Assembly (NCBI GenBank): GCA_963843275.1
Contig: CAWJJM010000011.1
Span: forward strand, 1-64,000
Length of the DNA stretch: 64,000 nucleotides
Source: CAWJJM01 sp963843275
Lineage (GTDB): Bacteria; Acidobacteriota; Thermoanaerobaculia; Multivoradales; JBCCEF01
Direction: 5' to 3'
The notes under the pieces: generated by a model
Told to the model about the DNA's origin: nothing
Databases searched by the model: none
The model's input: the letters and a program-made list of their open reading frames with translations, nothing else
In this document: in pieces, positions 37,008-46,100 of the stretch
How the letters are laid out: every line of letters begins with the position of its first letter
Numbering within the stretch: position 1 is the stretch's first letter
Program-made: the position numbers and the translations under genes

Positions 37008-38039
37008 ATGGACCTCAACACGCTCTGGTTCCTGCTGCTCGGCATCCTCCTGGCCGGCTACGCCGTCCTCGACGGCTTCGACTTCGGCGTCGGCATCCTG
37101 ACGCCGTTGGCCCGCACCGACCGCGAGCGCCGCGTGGTGATCAACTCGATCGGCCCGATCTGGGACGGCAACGAGGTCTGGCTGGTGACCTTCGGCGGCG
37201 CCCTGTTCGCCGCCTTCCCCGAGGCCTACGCCACCGTCTTCTCGGGCTTCTACGCCGCCTTCATGCTGGTGCTCTTCGCCCTGATCCTGCGGGCGGTCTC
37301 GCTCGAGTTCCGCTCCAAGCTCGCCCCGTCGGCCTGGCGCGCTTTCTGGGACTACGGCTTCTTCGCCTCGAGCCTGCTCGCCGCGCTGCTGTTCGGCGTC
37401 GCCGTCGGCGCCGCCATGGTGGGGATCCCGCTCGACGCCGACGGGCTCTATGCCGGCACCTTCTGGGACATCGTCTTCCCCGCCGGCCACGCGTTCTACC
37501 CGGTGCTGGTGGGCGCCCTCTCGGTCGCCCTGTTCTCGCTGCACGGAGCGCTCTATCTGGTGCTCAAGACCGAGGGCGAGCTGCAGCAGCGCCTGCGCCG
37601 CTGGGTCTGGCACACCTTCGGCACCTTCCTGGTGCTCTACCTGTTCACCACCGTCGTCACGCTCGCCCAGGTGCCGCGGGCGCTGGCCAACTTCACGCGG
37701 CTGCCGTGGGCCTGGGGTCTGGTGCTGCTCTCGATCCTCGCCGTCGGCAACGTCCCGCGGGCGATCTTCGGCAGCCGGCCGCTGCAGGCCTTCCTCTCCT
37801 CCTCGGTGGTGATCGTCTGCCTGGTCTCGCTGCTGGGGGTGGCGCTGTTCCCCAACCTGGTGACGTCCAACCTCGCCGAAGCCCAGAGCCTGACCATCTA
37901 CAACGCCGCCTCGTCGGCGAAGACCCTCGGCATCATGGCGGTCATCGCCGCGCTCGGCATGCCCTTCGTGCTCGCCTACACGGGGGTCGTCTACTGGACG
38001 TTCCGCGGCAAGGTGCGCCTCGGCGACCACTCCTACTAG
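37008..38039 (+). CDS. cydB: Cytochrome bd ubiquinol oxidase subunit II
   Basis: A 343-residue polytopic partner of CydA. ATG 37008 follows GAGGAGACGCG. The family start LNTLWFLLLGILLAGYAVLDGFDFGVG is recognisable in its short motifs (GYAVLDGFDFGVGIL), as are GPIWDGNEVWL, FSGFYAAFMLVLFALILRAV, EFRSK and the late YTGVVYWTFRGKV. CydB holds the complex together and helps shape the oxygen channel. No CydX-like micro-protein could be found after it; the downstream 84 bases carry a hairpin instead. Confidence 0.97.
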   Translation: MDLNTLWFLLLGILLAGYAVLDGFDFGVGILTPLARTDRERRVVINSIGPIWDGNEVWLVTFGGALFAAFPEAYATVFSGFYAAFMLVLFALILRAVSLEFRSKLAPSAWRAFWDYGFFASSLLAALLFGVAVGAAMVGIPLDADGLYAGTFWDIVFPAGHAFYPVLVGALSVALFSLHGALYLVLKTEGELQQRLRRWVWHTFGTFLVLYLFTTVVTLAQVPRALANFTRLPWAWGLVLLSILAVGNVPRAIFGSRPLQAFLSSSVVIVCLVSLLGVALFPNLVTSNLAEAQSLTIYNAASSAKTLGIMAVIAALGMPFVLAYTGVVYWTFRGKVRLGDHSY

Positions 38040-38045
38040 CCCTGC

Positions 38046-38066
38046 GGAGGGTGACCCGCACCCTCC
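38046..38066. terminator. Hairpin after cydB, between convergent genes
   Basis: GGAGGGTG, loop ACCCG, CACCCTCC: an 8-bp stem seven bases after the cydB stop, without a T run. Plausible transcript end for cydAB or for the convergent transporter gene. Confidence 0.4.
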
Positions 38067-38080
38067 GGCCCGGAGCACAT

Positions 38081-38108
38081 GCCCGTCACCGTCTGCCCGT
38101 CACCGTTT
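38081..38108. repeat. Two 14-bp tandem repeats
   Basis: GCCCGTCACCGTCT followed by GCCCGTCACCGTTT in the non-coding gap after cydB. No function is evident. Confidence 0.6.
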
Positions 38109-38123
38109 GCAGTGTGCGGCGGG

Positions 38124-39608
38124 TCAGCCGGGGAAGATCCAGGGGACGAGCAGGTAGGCGAAGGCGGTGATGAGCAGGAGGAAGAGCAGGTTGAGGGGGG
38201 CGCCGGCGCGGACCATCTGCGGGATGGTGACGTAGCCGCTGCCGTAGACGATGGCGTTGGGCGGGGTGGCGACGGGGAGCATGAAGGCGCCGCTGGCGGC
38301 GAGGGCGGCCGCCACCAACAGGCGCATCGGCGGCTGACCGGTCGCCGCGGCCAGCGAGGCGAGCACGGGAAGGAAGGCGGCCGCCGTGGCGGTGTTGCTG
38401 GTCAGCTCCGTCAGCAGCAGGATGGTGGCGACGGCGAGGAGCAGCAGCACCGGCCCCGGCAGCTCGCCGGCGGCGCGCAGCCGCTCGCCGATCCACTCGG
38501 CGAGGCCGGTCTGCCGTACCGCGGCGGCGAGCGACAGCCCGCCGCCGAAGAGCAGCAGCACCCCCCAGGGGAGACGGCGCGTCGCCTCCCAGTCGAGCAG
38601 GAAGCGTCCGCTCCGGTCGCCGGCCGGGAGGACGAACAGCGCCAGGGCGCCGAGCAGGGCGACGCCGGTGTCGGAGAGCCCCGGGATCGCCGCGGCCAGC
38701 AGCGGGCGGGTCACCCAGGCGAGCGCGGTGAAGGCGAAGACGACGGCGACCCGCTTCTCGGCCGGGCGCGGTCGTCCCAACCGGGCCAGCTCCGCGGCGA
38801 GGAACTCCCGCCCGCCCGGGATCTCGCGCACGCGGACGCGGTAGACCACCCGGGTGAGCATCCAGTAGACCAGCGGCAGCCCCACGGCGACCAGCGGCAG
38901 CCCCACCGCCAGCCACTCGAGGAAGGTCACCTGACGGCCGTAGGTGTCCGCGACGAAGGCGGCGAGCAGGTCGTTGGTGGGAGTGCCGATCAGGGTGGCC
39001 ATGCCACCGAGCGAGCAGGCGTAGGCGATGCCGAGCATCAGGCAGAGGGCGAAGCGGCTGCCGCGCTCGCCCGCCGCCGGCGGGCCCGCCGCCTCGCCGC
39101 GCACCAGCTCGACCAGCGACAGCCCGATCGGCAGCATCAGCATGGCGGTGGCGGTGTTGCTGATCCACATGCTCAGGAACGCCGAGGCGAGCATGAAGCC
39201 GGCGACCAGCCGCACCGGCCGCCCGCCCACCCGCCGCACCACCTCCAGCGCGATGCGCCGGTGGAGGTTCCAGCGCTCGAGGGCCAGGGCGAGCAGGAAG
39301 CCGCCGAGGAAGAGGAAGACCAGCGGGTGGGCATAGGGCGCCGCCGCGGCGTCGATCGCCGCCACGCCGAGCAGCGGGAACAGCGCCAGCGGCAGCAGCG
39401 ACGTGGCGGCGATCGGGATCGCCTCGGTCATCCACCACAGCGCCATCACCAGGCCCACCGCCGCAGTGCGCCAGGCCGCCGCGCTCAGCCCGGCCGGTGG
39501 CGGCAGGGCGAGCAGCAGCAGCCCCACAGCGGCCCCCGCGGCGAGCCCCCAGGCGCGGCGGCGCCGCCCCGGCACCGCCGCGGGCTCCGCTCCGTCCCCT
39601 GCGCTCAT
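38124..39608 (-). CDS. SLC13/DASS-family sodium-coupled anion transporter
   Basis: A 494-residue inner-membrane protein with about eleven to twelve hydrophobic helices and two re-entrant loops. Each loop carries the family signature Ser-Asn-Thr: WISNTATAMLMLPIG in the first half and TSNTATAAAFLPVLA in the second. WWMTEAIPIAATSLLPLALFP near residue 58 and VFLFLGGFLLALALERWNLH near 92 are also family hallmarks. Members take up di- or tricarboxylates or sulfate with sodium; the exact anion cannot be read from the sequence, though dicarboxylates are most likely. It is separated from the peroxiredoxin gene upstream by 42 bases, so co-transcription is possible. Confidence 0.9.
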   Translation of the reverse strand: MSAGDGAEPAAVPGRRRRAWGLAAGAAVGLLLLALPPPAGLSAAAWRTAAVGLVMALWWMTEAIPIAATSLLPLALFPLLGVAAIDAAAAPYAHPLVFLFLGGFLLALALERWNLHRRIALEVVRRVGGRPVRLVAGFMLASAFLSMWISNTATAMLMLPIGLSLVELVRGEAAGPPAAGERGSRFALCLMLGIAYACSLGGMATLIGTPTNDLLAAFVADTYGRQVTFLEWLAVGLPLVAVGLPLVYWMLTRVVYRVRVREIPGGREFLAAELARLGRPRPAEKRVAVVFAFTALAWVTRPLLAAAIPGLSDTGVALLGALALFVLPAGDRSGRFLLDWEATRRLPWGVLLLFGGGLSLAAAVRQTGLAEWIGERLRAAGELPGPVLLLLAVATILLLTELTSNTATAAAFLPVLASLAAATGQPPMRLLVAAALAASGAFMLPVATPPNAIVYGSGYVTIPQMVRAGAPLNLLFLLLITAFAYLLVPWIFPG

Positions 39609-39650
39609 GCGTCCGCTCCCTGCGCGATCGGCGGCACGCGCGGCGGCGCG

Positions 39651-40115
39651 TCAGGTCAGACCGCGCACGTCGTCGAGCACCCGCTGGGCGTGCCCGATCG
39701 CGCTCACCTTCGGATACGACTTCAGCACCTTCCCGTCGCGGCCCGCCACCACCGTCGAACGCCGCACGCCGAGGATGCTGCGGCCGAACATCTTCTTCTC
39801 GCCCAGCGCTCCGATCCGCTCCAGGAAGCTCCCCTCGGCGTCGGTCAGCAGCGGGAAGGTCAGGCCGTACTTGTCGATGAACTTGCAGTGGCTCTTCGCC
39901 GCGTCGCGCGAGATGCCGACGACGTTGAAGCCCGCGGCGCGGAACGCCTCCAGGCGGTCGCGGAAGTCCTTCGCCTCGATGGTGCAGCCGGGGGTGTCGT
40001 CCTTGGGGTAGGCGTAGAGCACCAGGCCGCGCTCGCCGGACAGCTCCTCCAGGGTGCGCTCCTGCCCGTTCTCGTCGGGCAGGGAGACGGCGGGTAGCTG
40101 CGAACCTTCCTTCAT
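39651..40115 (-). CDS. bcp: Thioredoxin-dependent peroxiredoxin, Bcp/PrxQ family
   Basis: A 154-residue cytoplasmic peroxidase that reduces hydrogen peroxide and organic peroxides with thioredoxin. The peroxidatic cysteine is Cys44 in KDDTPGCTIEAKDF. E. coli Bcp has a resolving cysteine five residues later, but here that position is Lys49; the only other cysteine is Cys77 (KSHCKFID), so the enzyme is either 1-Cys or uses Cys77. Other motifs: LVLYAYPKDDTPG, NVVGISRDAAKSHCKFIDKY and RSTVVAGRDGKVLKSY. It starts at ATG 40115, 13 bases after the S9 peptidase stop, and probably shares that transcript. Confidence 0.93.
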   Translation of the reverse strand: MKEGSQLPAVSLPDENGQERTLEELSGERGLVLYAYPKDDTPGCTIEAKDFRDRLEAFRAAGFNVVGISRDAAKSHCKFIDKYGLTFPLLTDAEGSFLERIGALGEKKMFGRSILGVRRSTVVAGRDGKVLKSYPKVSAIGHAQRVLDDVRGLT

Positions 40116-40128
40116 GGCTTCCTCCGGG

Positions 40129-42666
40129 TCAGTGGATCTGGGGCGGTTCGGCGGCGCCCGCGCTCCCCACCGGCGCGGCGGCGGCCGGCGCCGCGGGGGC
40201 CGCGCGGGGCGGAGCGTGGCGCACGTACAGGTCGAGCCAGCGGCCGGTCTCCCACAGCATGTGCAGGACCGACTCGCGGGCGCGGTAGCCGTGGCTCTCG
40301 TGGGGCAGCATGACCAGGCGCACGGTGGCCCCCTGGCCCTTGAGCGCGGCGTAGAAGCGCTCGCTCTGCATGGGGAACGTGCCGGAGTTGTTGTCGGCCT
40401 CCCCGTGGATCAGCAGCAGCGGCTCGTCCACCAGGTCGGCGTGCAGGAAGGGCGACATGGCGTAGTACACCTCCGGCGCCTGCCAGTAGGTGCGCTCCTC
40501 GGCCTGGAAGCCGAACGGGGTCAGCGTCCGGTTGTAGGCACCGCTGCGGGCGATCCCGGCGGCGAACAGGTCCGAGTGCGCCAGCAGGTTGGCGGCCATG
40601 AAGGCGCCGTAGGAGTGGCCGCCGATGGCGATGCGGTCGCGGTCGGCCACGCCGCGGCGCACCACCTCGTCGACCGCCGCCCGCGCGCTGGCCACGAGCT
40701 GCTCGACGTAGGTGTCGTTGGGCTCGGCGTCGCCCTCCCCCACGATCGGCATCGACGGGTCGTCGAGCACCGCGTAGCCCTGGCTCAGCCAGAGCAGCGG
40801 CGAGGCCCAGCTCACCCGGTCGAAGCGGTCCGGGGAGTCCTTCACCTGCCCCGCCAGGGCGGCGCTCTTGAACTCCTGCGGATAGGCCCACACCAGGGTC
40901 GGCAGCGGGCCGTCCGCGGGCGTCCAGCCGGGCGGCGTGTAGAGGGTGGCGGTGAGCTGGACGCCGTCGTCGCGGCGATAGCGGATCAGCTCCTTGCCGA
41001 GGCCGGCGAGCTGCGGCGAGGGGTGTGGGAAGTCGGTCAGCCGGCGCGGCCCGTCCGCGACGTCGAGGCGGCGCACGAAGTAGTCGGGCGGCGCCGCGAC
41101 CGACTCGCGCCGGGTGAGCAGGACCGCGCCCGCCCCGTCGAGCACCTCGACCGGCCGCTCGTATCCCGGCGGCGTCGACCGGAACAGGCGCCGGGTGGAG
41201 CCGTCGGCGAGATCGCGCACGTCGAGGAACGGCCGGTCGCCCTCCGGTGAGGCGCCGTCGCCGGCGAGCAGGATCCTCTCGCCGCCGACGGTGGCGAGCA
41301 CCGGCAGGCCCGCCGCGTTGGGGCGGGTCAGCGGCCGGCCGGCGTCGCGGTAGCGGTCCTCCCAGTCGTGGTCGAAGACCAGCTCGGGGGCGCGGCCGGG
41401 CTCGCCCGGGCGCAGCCGCCAGGTGCGCACCGTGCGCGTCTTCCACCACGTCTCGCGCACCAGGGCCAGCTCGTCGCTGCCCCAGTCGACACCGGCGAAG
41501 CGCAGCTCCAGGGTGGCCAGCGCCACCGGCTCGCCGGCGAAGGGCGCGGCGAGGGCGAACAAGCGGTCGCGCTCCGCCGCCGGGGCGCCGGCGTCGCCCC
41601 CGTCGAGGGCTTCCGCCCAGACCACCGTCGCCGGGGCGTCGGACCGCCAGGCGTGCTCGCGGGGTCCGCTGGGCACGCTGCCGAAGGCGACCGGCACCTC
41701 CTCGGCGAGCGGCAGGTCGGCGAGGGTGCGCACGGCGGCGCCGTGGGCGTCCCAGACGGCGACGGTGCGCGGAAAGCGGCCGGCCGGCACCAGGTACGAG
41801 AAGGGCCGGTGCAGGCTCTCCACCAGGATGAAACGGCCGTCAGGGGATGGGCTGAAGTCCCAGATCAGCGCCGGGTCCCCGAGCGTCTCGACCCGCCCGT
41901 CCAGGCCGACGCGGGCGAGCTGCGCGCGCAGGGAGTACGCGAAGAGGTCGCCGTCGTGCGGATCGGTCAGCAGGTCCTGGTAGGTCCGCGCCGGCGCCGT
42001 GCGGCCGCGGTTCTCACGGATCACCGGCCCGGTCGGGACGGCGGGCGCCGGCGGCTCCGGCCCGCGGCCGGCCGGCACCAGCGTCACCAGCAGCCCGCTG
42101 CCGTCGGGAAGCCAACGGGGGCCACGGCCGGCCACCAGGTTGAGCGGGGCGTCGGTCAACCGCCGGGCCCGCCCGCTCGCGACCTCCGCCACCCACAGCT
42201 CCACCCGCTCCGGCGTGGTGTGGGTGAAGGCGAAGCGCGTGCCGTCCGGCGACCAGGAGACGTCCTCGAGCCGCGGCCTGTCCGGCAGCCCGGCGAGCGG
42301 ACGATGGGCGCCGTCGGCGATCCGCACCAGGGTCAGTCCGCGGAGGAACGGGCGGCGGCTCCGCGAGGCGACCGCCGGGTCGATCCGCAGGCCCGCCAGC
42401 CGCAGCTCGCGCGCCGCCAGCTCCTCGATCCCGGGCAGACTGGGGCGTTCGAGCAGCAGCAGCTCCTCGCCCCCCGGGGCGACGCTCGCCCCGGGCGTCG
42501 GCGGCGCATCGACCATCGCGACGAGGGCCGGGTCGGGCAGGCGGTAGACCGGCGCCGTGGAGTCGTCCGCCGGCGCGGCGGCGGCGCACGGCAGGGCGAG
42601 GACGAGGGCGAACCCGACGAGGACGCGCCCGGGACCCCGGCGCGGAGCGAGCGGTGAGAGAGCCAT
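40129..42666 (-). CDS. S9-family peptidase (glutamyl endopeptidase/acylaminoacyl-peptidase-like), exported
   Basis: An 845-residue serine peptidase. ATG 42666 has GGAGGTCTGCG upstream and opens a signal peptide ending near CAAAAPADD. A propeller domain (about 50-560) with repeated WSPDGTRFAF-like strands precedes the alpha/beta-hydrolase domain. Catalytic elements: Ser in IGGHSYGAFMAANLL, Asp in HGEADNNSGTFP and His in PHESHGYRARES. The NNSGTFP and ESHGY forms are typical of the glutamyl endopeptidase branch of S9 rather than of true prolyl oligopeptidase. It probably degrades peptides in the periplasm. A TATACT -10 lies at 42725-42730. The peroxiredoxin and SLC13 genes follow in the same direction. 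Confidence 0.9.
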   Translation of the reverse strand: MALSPLAPRRGPGRVLVGFALVLALPCAAAAPADDSTAPVYRLPDPALVAMVDAPPTPGASVAPGGEELLLLERPSLPGIEELAARELRLAGLRIDPAVASRSRRPFLRGLTLVRIADGAHRPLAGLPDRPRLEDVSWSPDGTRFAFTHTTPERVELWVAEVASGRARRLTDAPLNLVAGRGPRWLPDGSGLLVTLVPAGRGPEPPAPAVPTGPVIRENRGRTAPARTYQDLLTDPHDGDLFAYSLRAQLARVGLDGRVETLGDPALIWDFSPSPDGRFILVESLHRPFSYLVPAGRFPRTVAVWDAHGAAVRTLADLPLAEEVPVAFGSVPSGPREHAWRSDAPATVVWAEALDGGDAGAPAAERDRLFALAAPFAGEPVALATLELRFAGVDWGSDELALVRETWWKTRTVRTWRLRPGEPGRAPELVFDHDWEDRYRDAGRPLTRPNAAGLPVLATVGGERILLAGDGASPEGDRPFLDVRDLADGSTRRLFRSTPPGYERPVEVLDGAGAVLLTRRESVAAPPDYFVRRLDVADGPRRLTDFPHPSPQLAGLGKELIRYRRDDGVQLTATLYTPPGWTPADGPLPTLVWAYPQEFKSAALAGQVKDSPDRFDRVSWASPLLWLSQGYAVLDDPSMPIVGEGDAEPNDTYVEQLVASARAAVDEVVRRGVADRDRIAIGGHSYGAFMAANLLAHSDLFAAGIARSGAYNRTLTPFGFQAEERTYWQAPEVYYAMSPFLHADLVDEPLLLIHGEADNNSGTFPMQSERFYAALKGQGATVRLVMLPHESHGYRARESVLHMLWETGRWLDLYVRHAPPRAAPAAPAAAAPVGSAGAAEPPQIH

Positions 42667-42724
42667 CGCAGACCTCCGGAAAGAAACCGAGCGTGAAGTC
42701 GACGCGGCGGGGAGCCGCGCCGCC

Positions 42725-42730
42725 AGTATA
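42725..42730 (-). promoter_or_regulatory. -10 box (TATACT) of the S9 peptidase gene
   Basis: TATACT on the minus strand, about 60 bases before the ATG; no clear -35 at 16-18 bp. Confidence 0.4.
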
Positions 42731-42829
42731 GCCGTCCCGGGCGCCGGCGCCGGCGGGCCGCGGGAGCCGGCGTCGGGCCCACCCGGAGGTGCGGGGAAAG
42801 CAGCGGCGAAAACCGCTTCGCCGGGGGGC

Positions 42830-42858
42830 TTGTGAAACTCCGCACAAGCTGCTAGGCT
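42830..42858 (+). promoter_or_regulatory. Promoter of the small RNA candidate
   Basis: TTGTGA (42830-42835), exactly 17 bp, TAGGCT (42853-42858). Transcription should start near 42865. No open frame with a ribosome site follows. Confidence 0.65.
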
Positions 42859-42864
42859 CTGTCC

Positions 42865-43030
42865 ATCGCAGAGAGGGCAGGTTCCCTACCAGGCAGTTTG
42901 CCTACCGATCGACTGGAGCCGGCAACGACTCCACCCTCTGACGATCCAACCACCTCCCCCGTACGGGGGTCGACCGAAAAACACACCAAAAACGAACCGC
43001 CCGTCCCGCCCCTCCGGGGGCGGGTTGCTT
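42865..43030 (+). ncRNA. Stand-alone small RNA candidate, about 165 nt
   Basis: This region lies between its own promoter (42830-42858) and an intrinsic terminator (43005-43030), with no supported coding frame. Predicted helices by eye: AGAGGG/CCCTCT closing a multi-branched domain, the AGGCA-GTT-TGCCT hairpin, GGAG...CTCC, CCCCC-GTAC-GGGGG (42956-42969), an unstructured A-rich linker (GAAAAACACACCAAAAACGAA), then the terminator. CACCTCC at 42951-42957 is complementary to a Shine-Dalgarno core and sits partly unpaired, as in many mRNA-targeting small RNAs. I could not match it to 6S, tmRNA, SRP RNA or RNase P, or to common riboswitch classes. A leader of the downstream gene is unlikely because a second terminator and a separate promoter intervene. 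Confidence 0.5.
43005..43030 (+). terminator. Intrinsic terminator of the small RNA candidate
   Basis: CCCGCCCC (43005-43012), TCCG loop, GGGGCGGG (43017-43024), then TTGCTT. Confidence 0.75.
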
Positions 43031-43032
43031 TC

Positions 43033-43068
43033 GCCGGGGTGGCCTGAGCCGCCCCGGCTTTTCTTTTG
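43033..43068 (+). terminator. Second, strong intrinsic terminator
   Basis: GCCGGGGTGGC (43033-43043), CTGA loop, GCCGCCCCGGC (43048-43058) forming an 11-bp stem with one T-G pair, followed by TTTTCTTTTG. Tandem with the previous terminator. Confidence 0.85.
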
Positions 43069-43094
43069 CCCCCGCGGCGGCGGCGAGCTATCCT
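43066..43094 (+). promoter_or_regulatory. Promoter of the large BNR-repeat gene
   Basis: TTGCCC (43066-43071), 17 bp, TATCCT (43089-43094), located immediately after the second terminator and 29 bases before the ATG at 43124. Confidence 0.6.
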
Positions 43095-43123
43095 CGCTCC
43101 CGCCAACCCACCCGGAGGTTCCG

Positions 43124-46100
43124 ATGCGCCCGACCCGTCCGTTGCTCGCCGCCCTCGCCCTGCTCGCCCTCCCGGCGCTCGCCGCGCCGGCGGCCGGCAT
43201 CGACCCCGACCTGCTCGCCGGCCTCGCCGCTCGTTCCCTGGGGCCGGCCACGATGAGCGGGCGCATCGCGGCGATCGACGCCGCGCCGGGCGACCCGGCG
43301 CGCGTCTGGGTGGGCAGCGCCTCGGGCGGGCTGTGGCGCAGCGAGGACGGAGCGCTCACCTTCGAGCCGGTCTTCGACGACCAGCCCGTGGCCTCGATCG
43401 GCGCGGTGACCGTCGCCCCCTCGAGCCCGGACGTGGTGTGGGTCGGGACCGGCGAGGGGAACCCGCGCAACAGCGTCTCGGTGGGCGACGGCGTCTACCG
43501 CAGCCTGGACGGCGGCGCCACCTGGACCCACCTCGGACTGGACGAGAGCGAGCGCATCCCGCGCATCGTCGTCGCCCGCGACGATCCCGACACGGCGTGG
43601 GTGTGCGCGCTGGGCAAGGCCTGGGGCGACAGCCCCGAGCGCGGGGTGTTCTCCACCCACGACGGCGGCGCCACCTGGACCAAGGTGCTCTACGTCGACG
43701 CCGGCACCGGCTGCGCCGACCTGGTGGCCGACCCCGCCGATCCCGGGACGCTGTACGCCGCGATGTGGGACTACCGGAGGTGGCCGTGGTTCTTCCGCTC
43801 CGGCGGCCCGGGCTCCGGCCTGTTCGTCAGCCGCGACGGCGGCGCGCACTGGCGACGCCTGACGCCGGAGGACGGCCTGCCGGAAGGGGACCTGGGACGC
43901 ATCGGGCTGGCGGTGGCGCCGTCGCGCCCGGGCACGGTGTACGCACTCGTCGAGGCGCAGGACAACGCCTTCTACCGCTCCACCGACGGCGGCCGGACCT
44001 GGACGAAGCGCAGCTCGGACCTGAAGGCCGGCAGCCGCCCGTTCTACTTCGCCAACCTCGAGGTCGACCCGGCCGACCCCGACCGCGTCTACTCCCAGTG
44101 GTCGATGATGTCGGTGAGCGACGACGGCGGCGCCACCTGGAGGGTGCTGGTGCCCTATCGCGGCGTCCATCCCGACCACCACGCCCTGTGGATCGACCCC
44201 GCCGACCCCCGGCACCTGCTCGACGGCAACGACGGCGGCGTCTACGAGAGCCGCGACCACGGGGCGAGCTGGCGCTTCGTCGCCGACCTGCCGCTGGCGC
44301 AGTACTACCACGTGCGGGTCGACGCGGCCACGCCCTACCACGTCTACGGCGGCCTGCAGGACAACGGCTCCTGGAAGGGCCCCGCCGAAGTGTGGGAGAA
44401 CGGCGGCCTGCGCAACTACCACTGGCAGGAGGTGGGCTTCGGCGACGGCTTCGACACCGCCCCCATCCCCGGCGATCCCGAGCGCGGCTACTCGATGAGC
44501 CAGGAGGGGCACCTGATGCGCTGGGACCTGACCACCGGCGAGCGCAAGATCATCCGGCCGGCGCCGGCCCCCGGCGGCCGGGAGTTGCGCTTCAACTGGA
44601 ACGCCGCCCTCGCCCTCGATCCGTTCGACCCCGACACCGTCTACCTCGGCAGCCAGTTCGTGCACCGCTCGCGCGACCGCGGCGACACCTGGGAGGTGAT
44701 CAGCCCCGACCTGACCAGCGACAACCCCGACTGGCAACACCAGGACGAGAGCGGCGGGATGACCGTGGACGCCAGCGGCGCCGAGAACTACACGACGCTG
44801 GTGGCGTTGGCGCCGAGCCCCGTCGAGCGCGGCGTGCTGTGGGCCGGCAGCGACGACGGCCGGCTGCACGTGAGCCGCGACGGGGGGGAGCACTGGGAGC
44901 GCCTCGACCCCCGCGTCCACGGCGTTCCCGCGGGGAGCTGGATCCCCCACATCGAGGCGTCCCCGCACGACGCCGCCACCGCCTTCGTGGTCTTCGACAA
45001 CCACCGGCGCAGCGACCCGGCCCCGTACGTGGTCCGCACCGACGATTTCGGCCGCACCTGGAAAAGCCTGGCGACCCCGGCGCTGCGCGGCTACGCGCTG
45101 GTGATCCGGCAGGACCCGGTGGACCCGGACCTGCTGTTCCTGGGCACCGAGCTCGGCCTCTGGCTGTCGGACGACGGCGGCGCCCACTGGCTGCGCTGGA
45201 CCCACGGCATCCCGACGGTGGCCGTGCGCGACCTGGCGATCCAGGCCGCGGAGAGCGACCTGGTGGTCGCCACCCACGGCCGCGGCCTGTTCGTCATCGA
45301 CGACATCTCCCCGCTGCGGCACCTCGCCGCCGCCACGCTCGCCGAGCCGCTGCACCTGTTCCCCTTCGCCGACGCGCAGCAGTTCCGGGTGGCGCAGACG
45401 GGGTCCTCCCGCTTCCCCGGCCAGGGCGAGTTCCGCGGCGAAAACGAACCCTACGGGGCGTTGGTCACCTTCTCGCTCGCCGGCGACGACCTGCCGTGGG
45501 CGGACGACGAGCGCGAGCGCGCCCGCAAGGAGGAGACGCGCCGCAGCGAGCGCGAGCGCCGGGCCGGCGAGCGCGCCGCGCTGGCGGCCGAGGAGGGCGG
45601 CGGGCTCGCCGCCCGGGCCGCCGCCGGCCTGCCGCCGCCGCAGCCGTCCGCCGCTCCGGCCACGGCGGCGCAGGCGGCCGAGGAGAAACCGGCCGCTGCC
45701 GCCGCGGGCGGCGAGAAGAAGCCGGGCGAGGAGGGCCCGAAGGCGGTCGTCGAGGTGCGCGACGCCGCCGGCGAACGGATCCGGCGCTTCGAGGTGCCGG
45801 TCCATCGCGGCGTCAACCGGGCCGTCTGGGACCTGCGCCGGGACCGCTTCGCCGAGCCCGCGACGGAGGACGAGGACGAGGGCTTCGGAGACTCCGGTGG
45901 ACCGAGCGTCCTGCCCGGCGACTACACGGTCACCGTCCGCTTCGGCGACGCCGAGGCCCAGGGGCCGGTGCGGGTCCTCGCCGACCCGCGCTTCACGATC
46001 CCCGACGCCGACCGCCGCGCCAAGCGGGACGCCGTGCTGCGGGCCGGCGCCCTCCAGGAGGCGCTGACCGGCGCCGTCGAGCGGCTGCGCCGCACCCGCA

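Noticed and set aside
42852..43470. Minus-strand open frames across the small RNA candidate
   Set aside because: No ribosome site, Arg/Gly/Pro-rich, and extending into the start of the BNR gene; the promoter and terminators support a rightward RNA instead.
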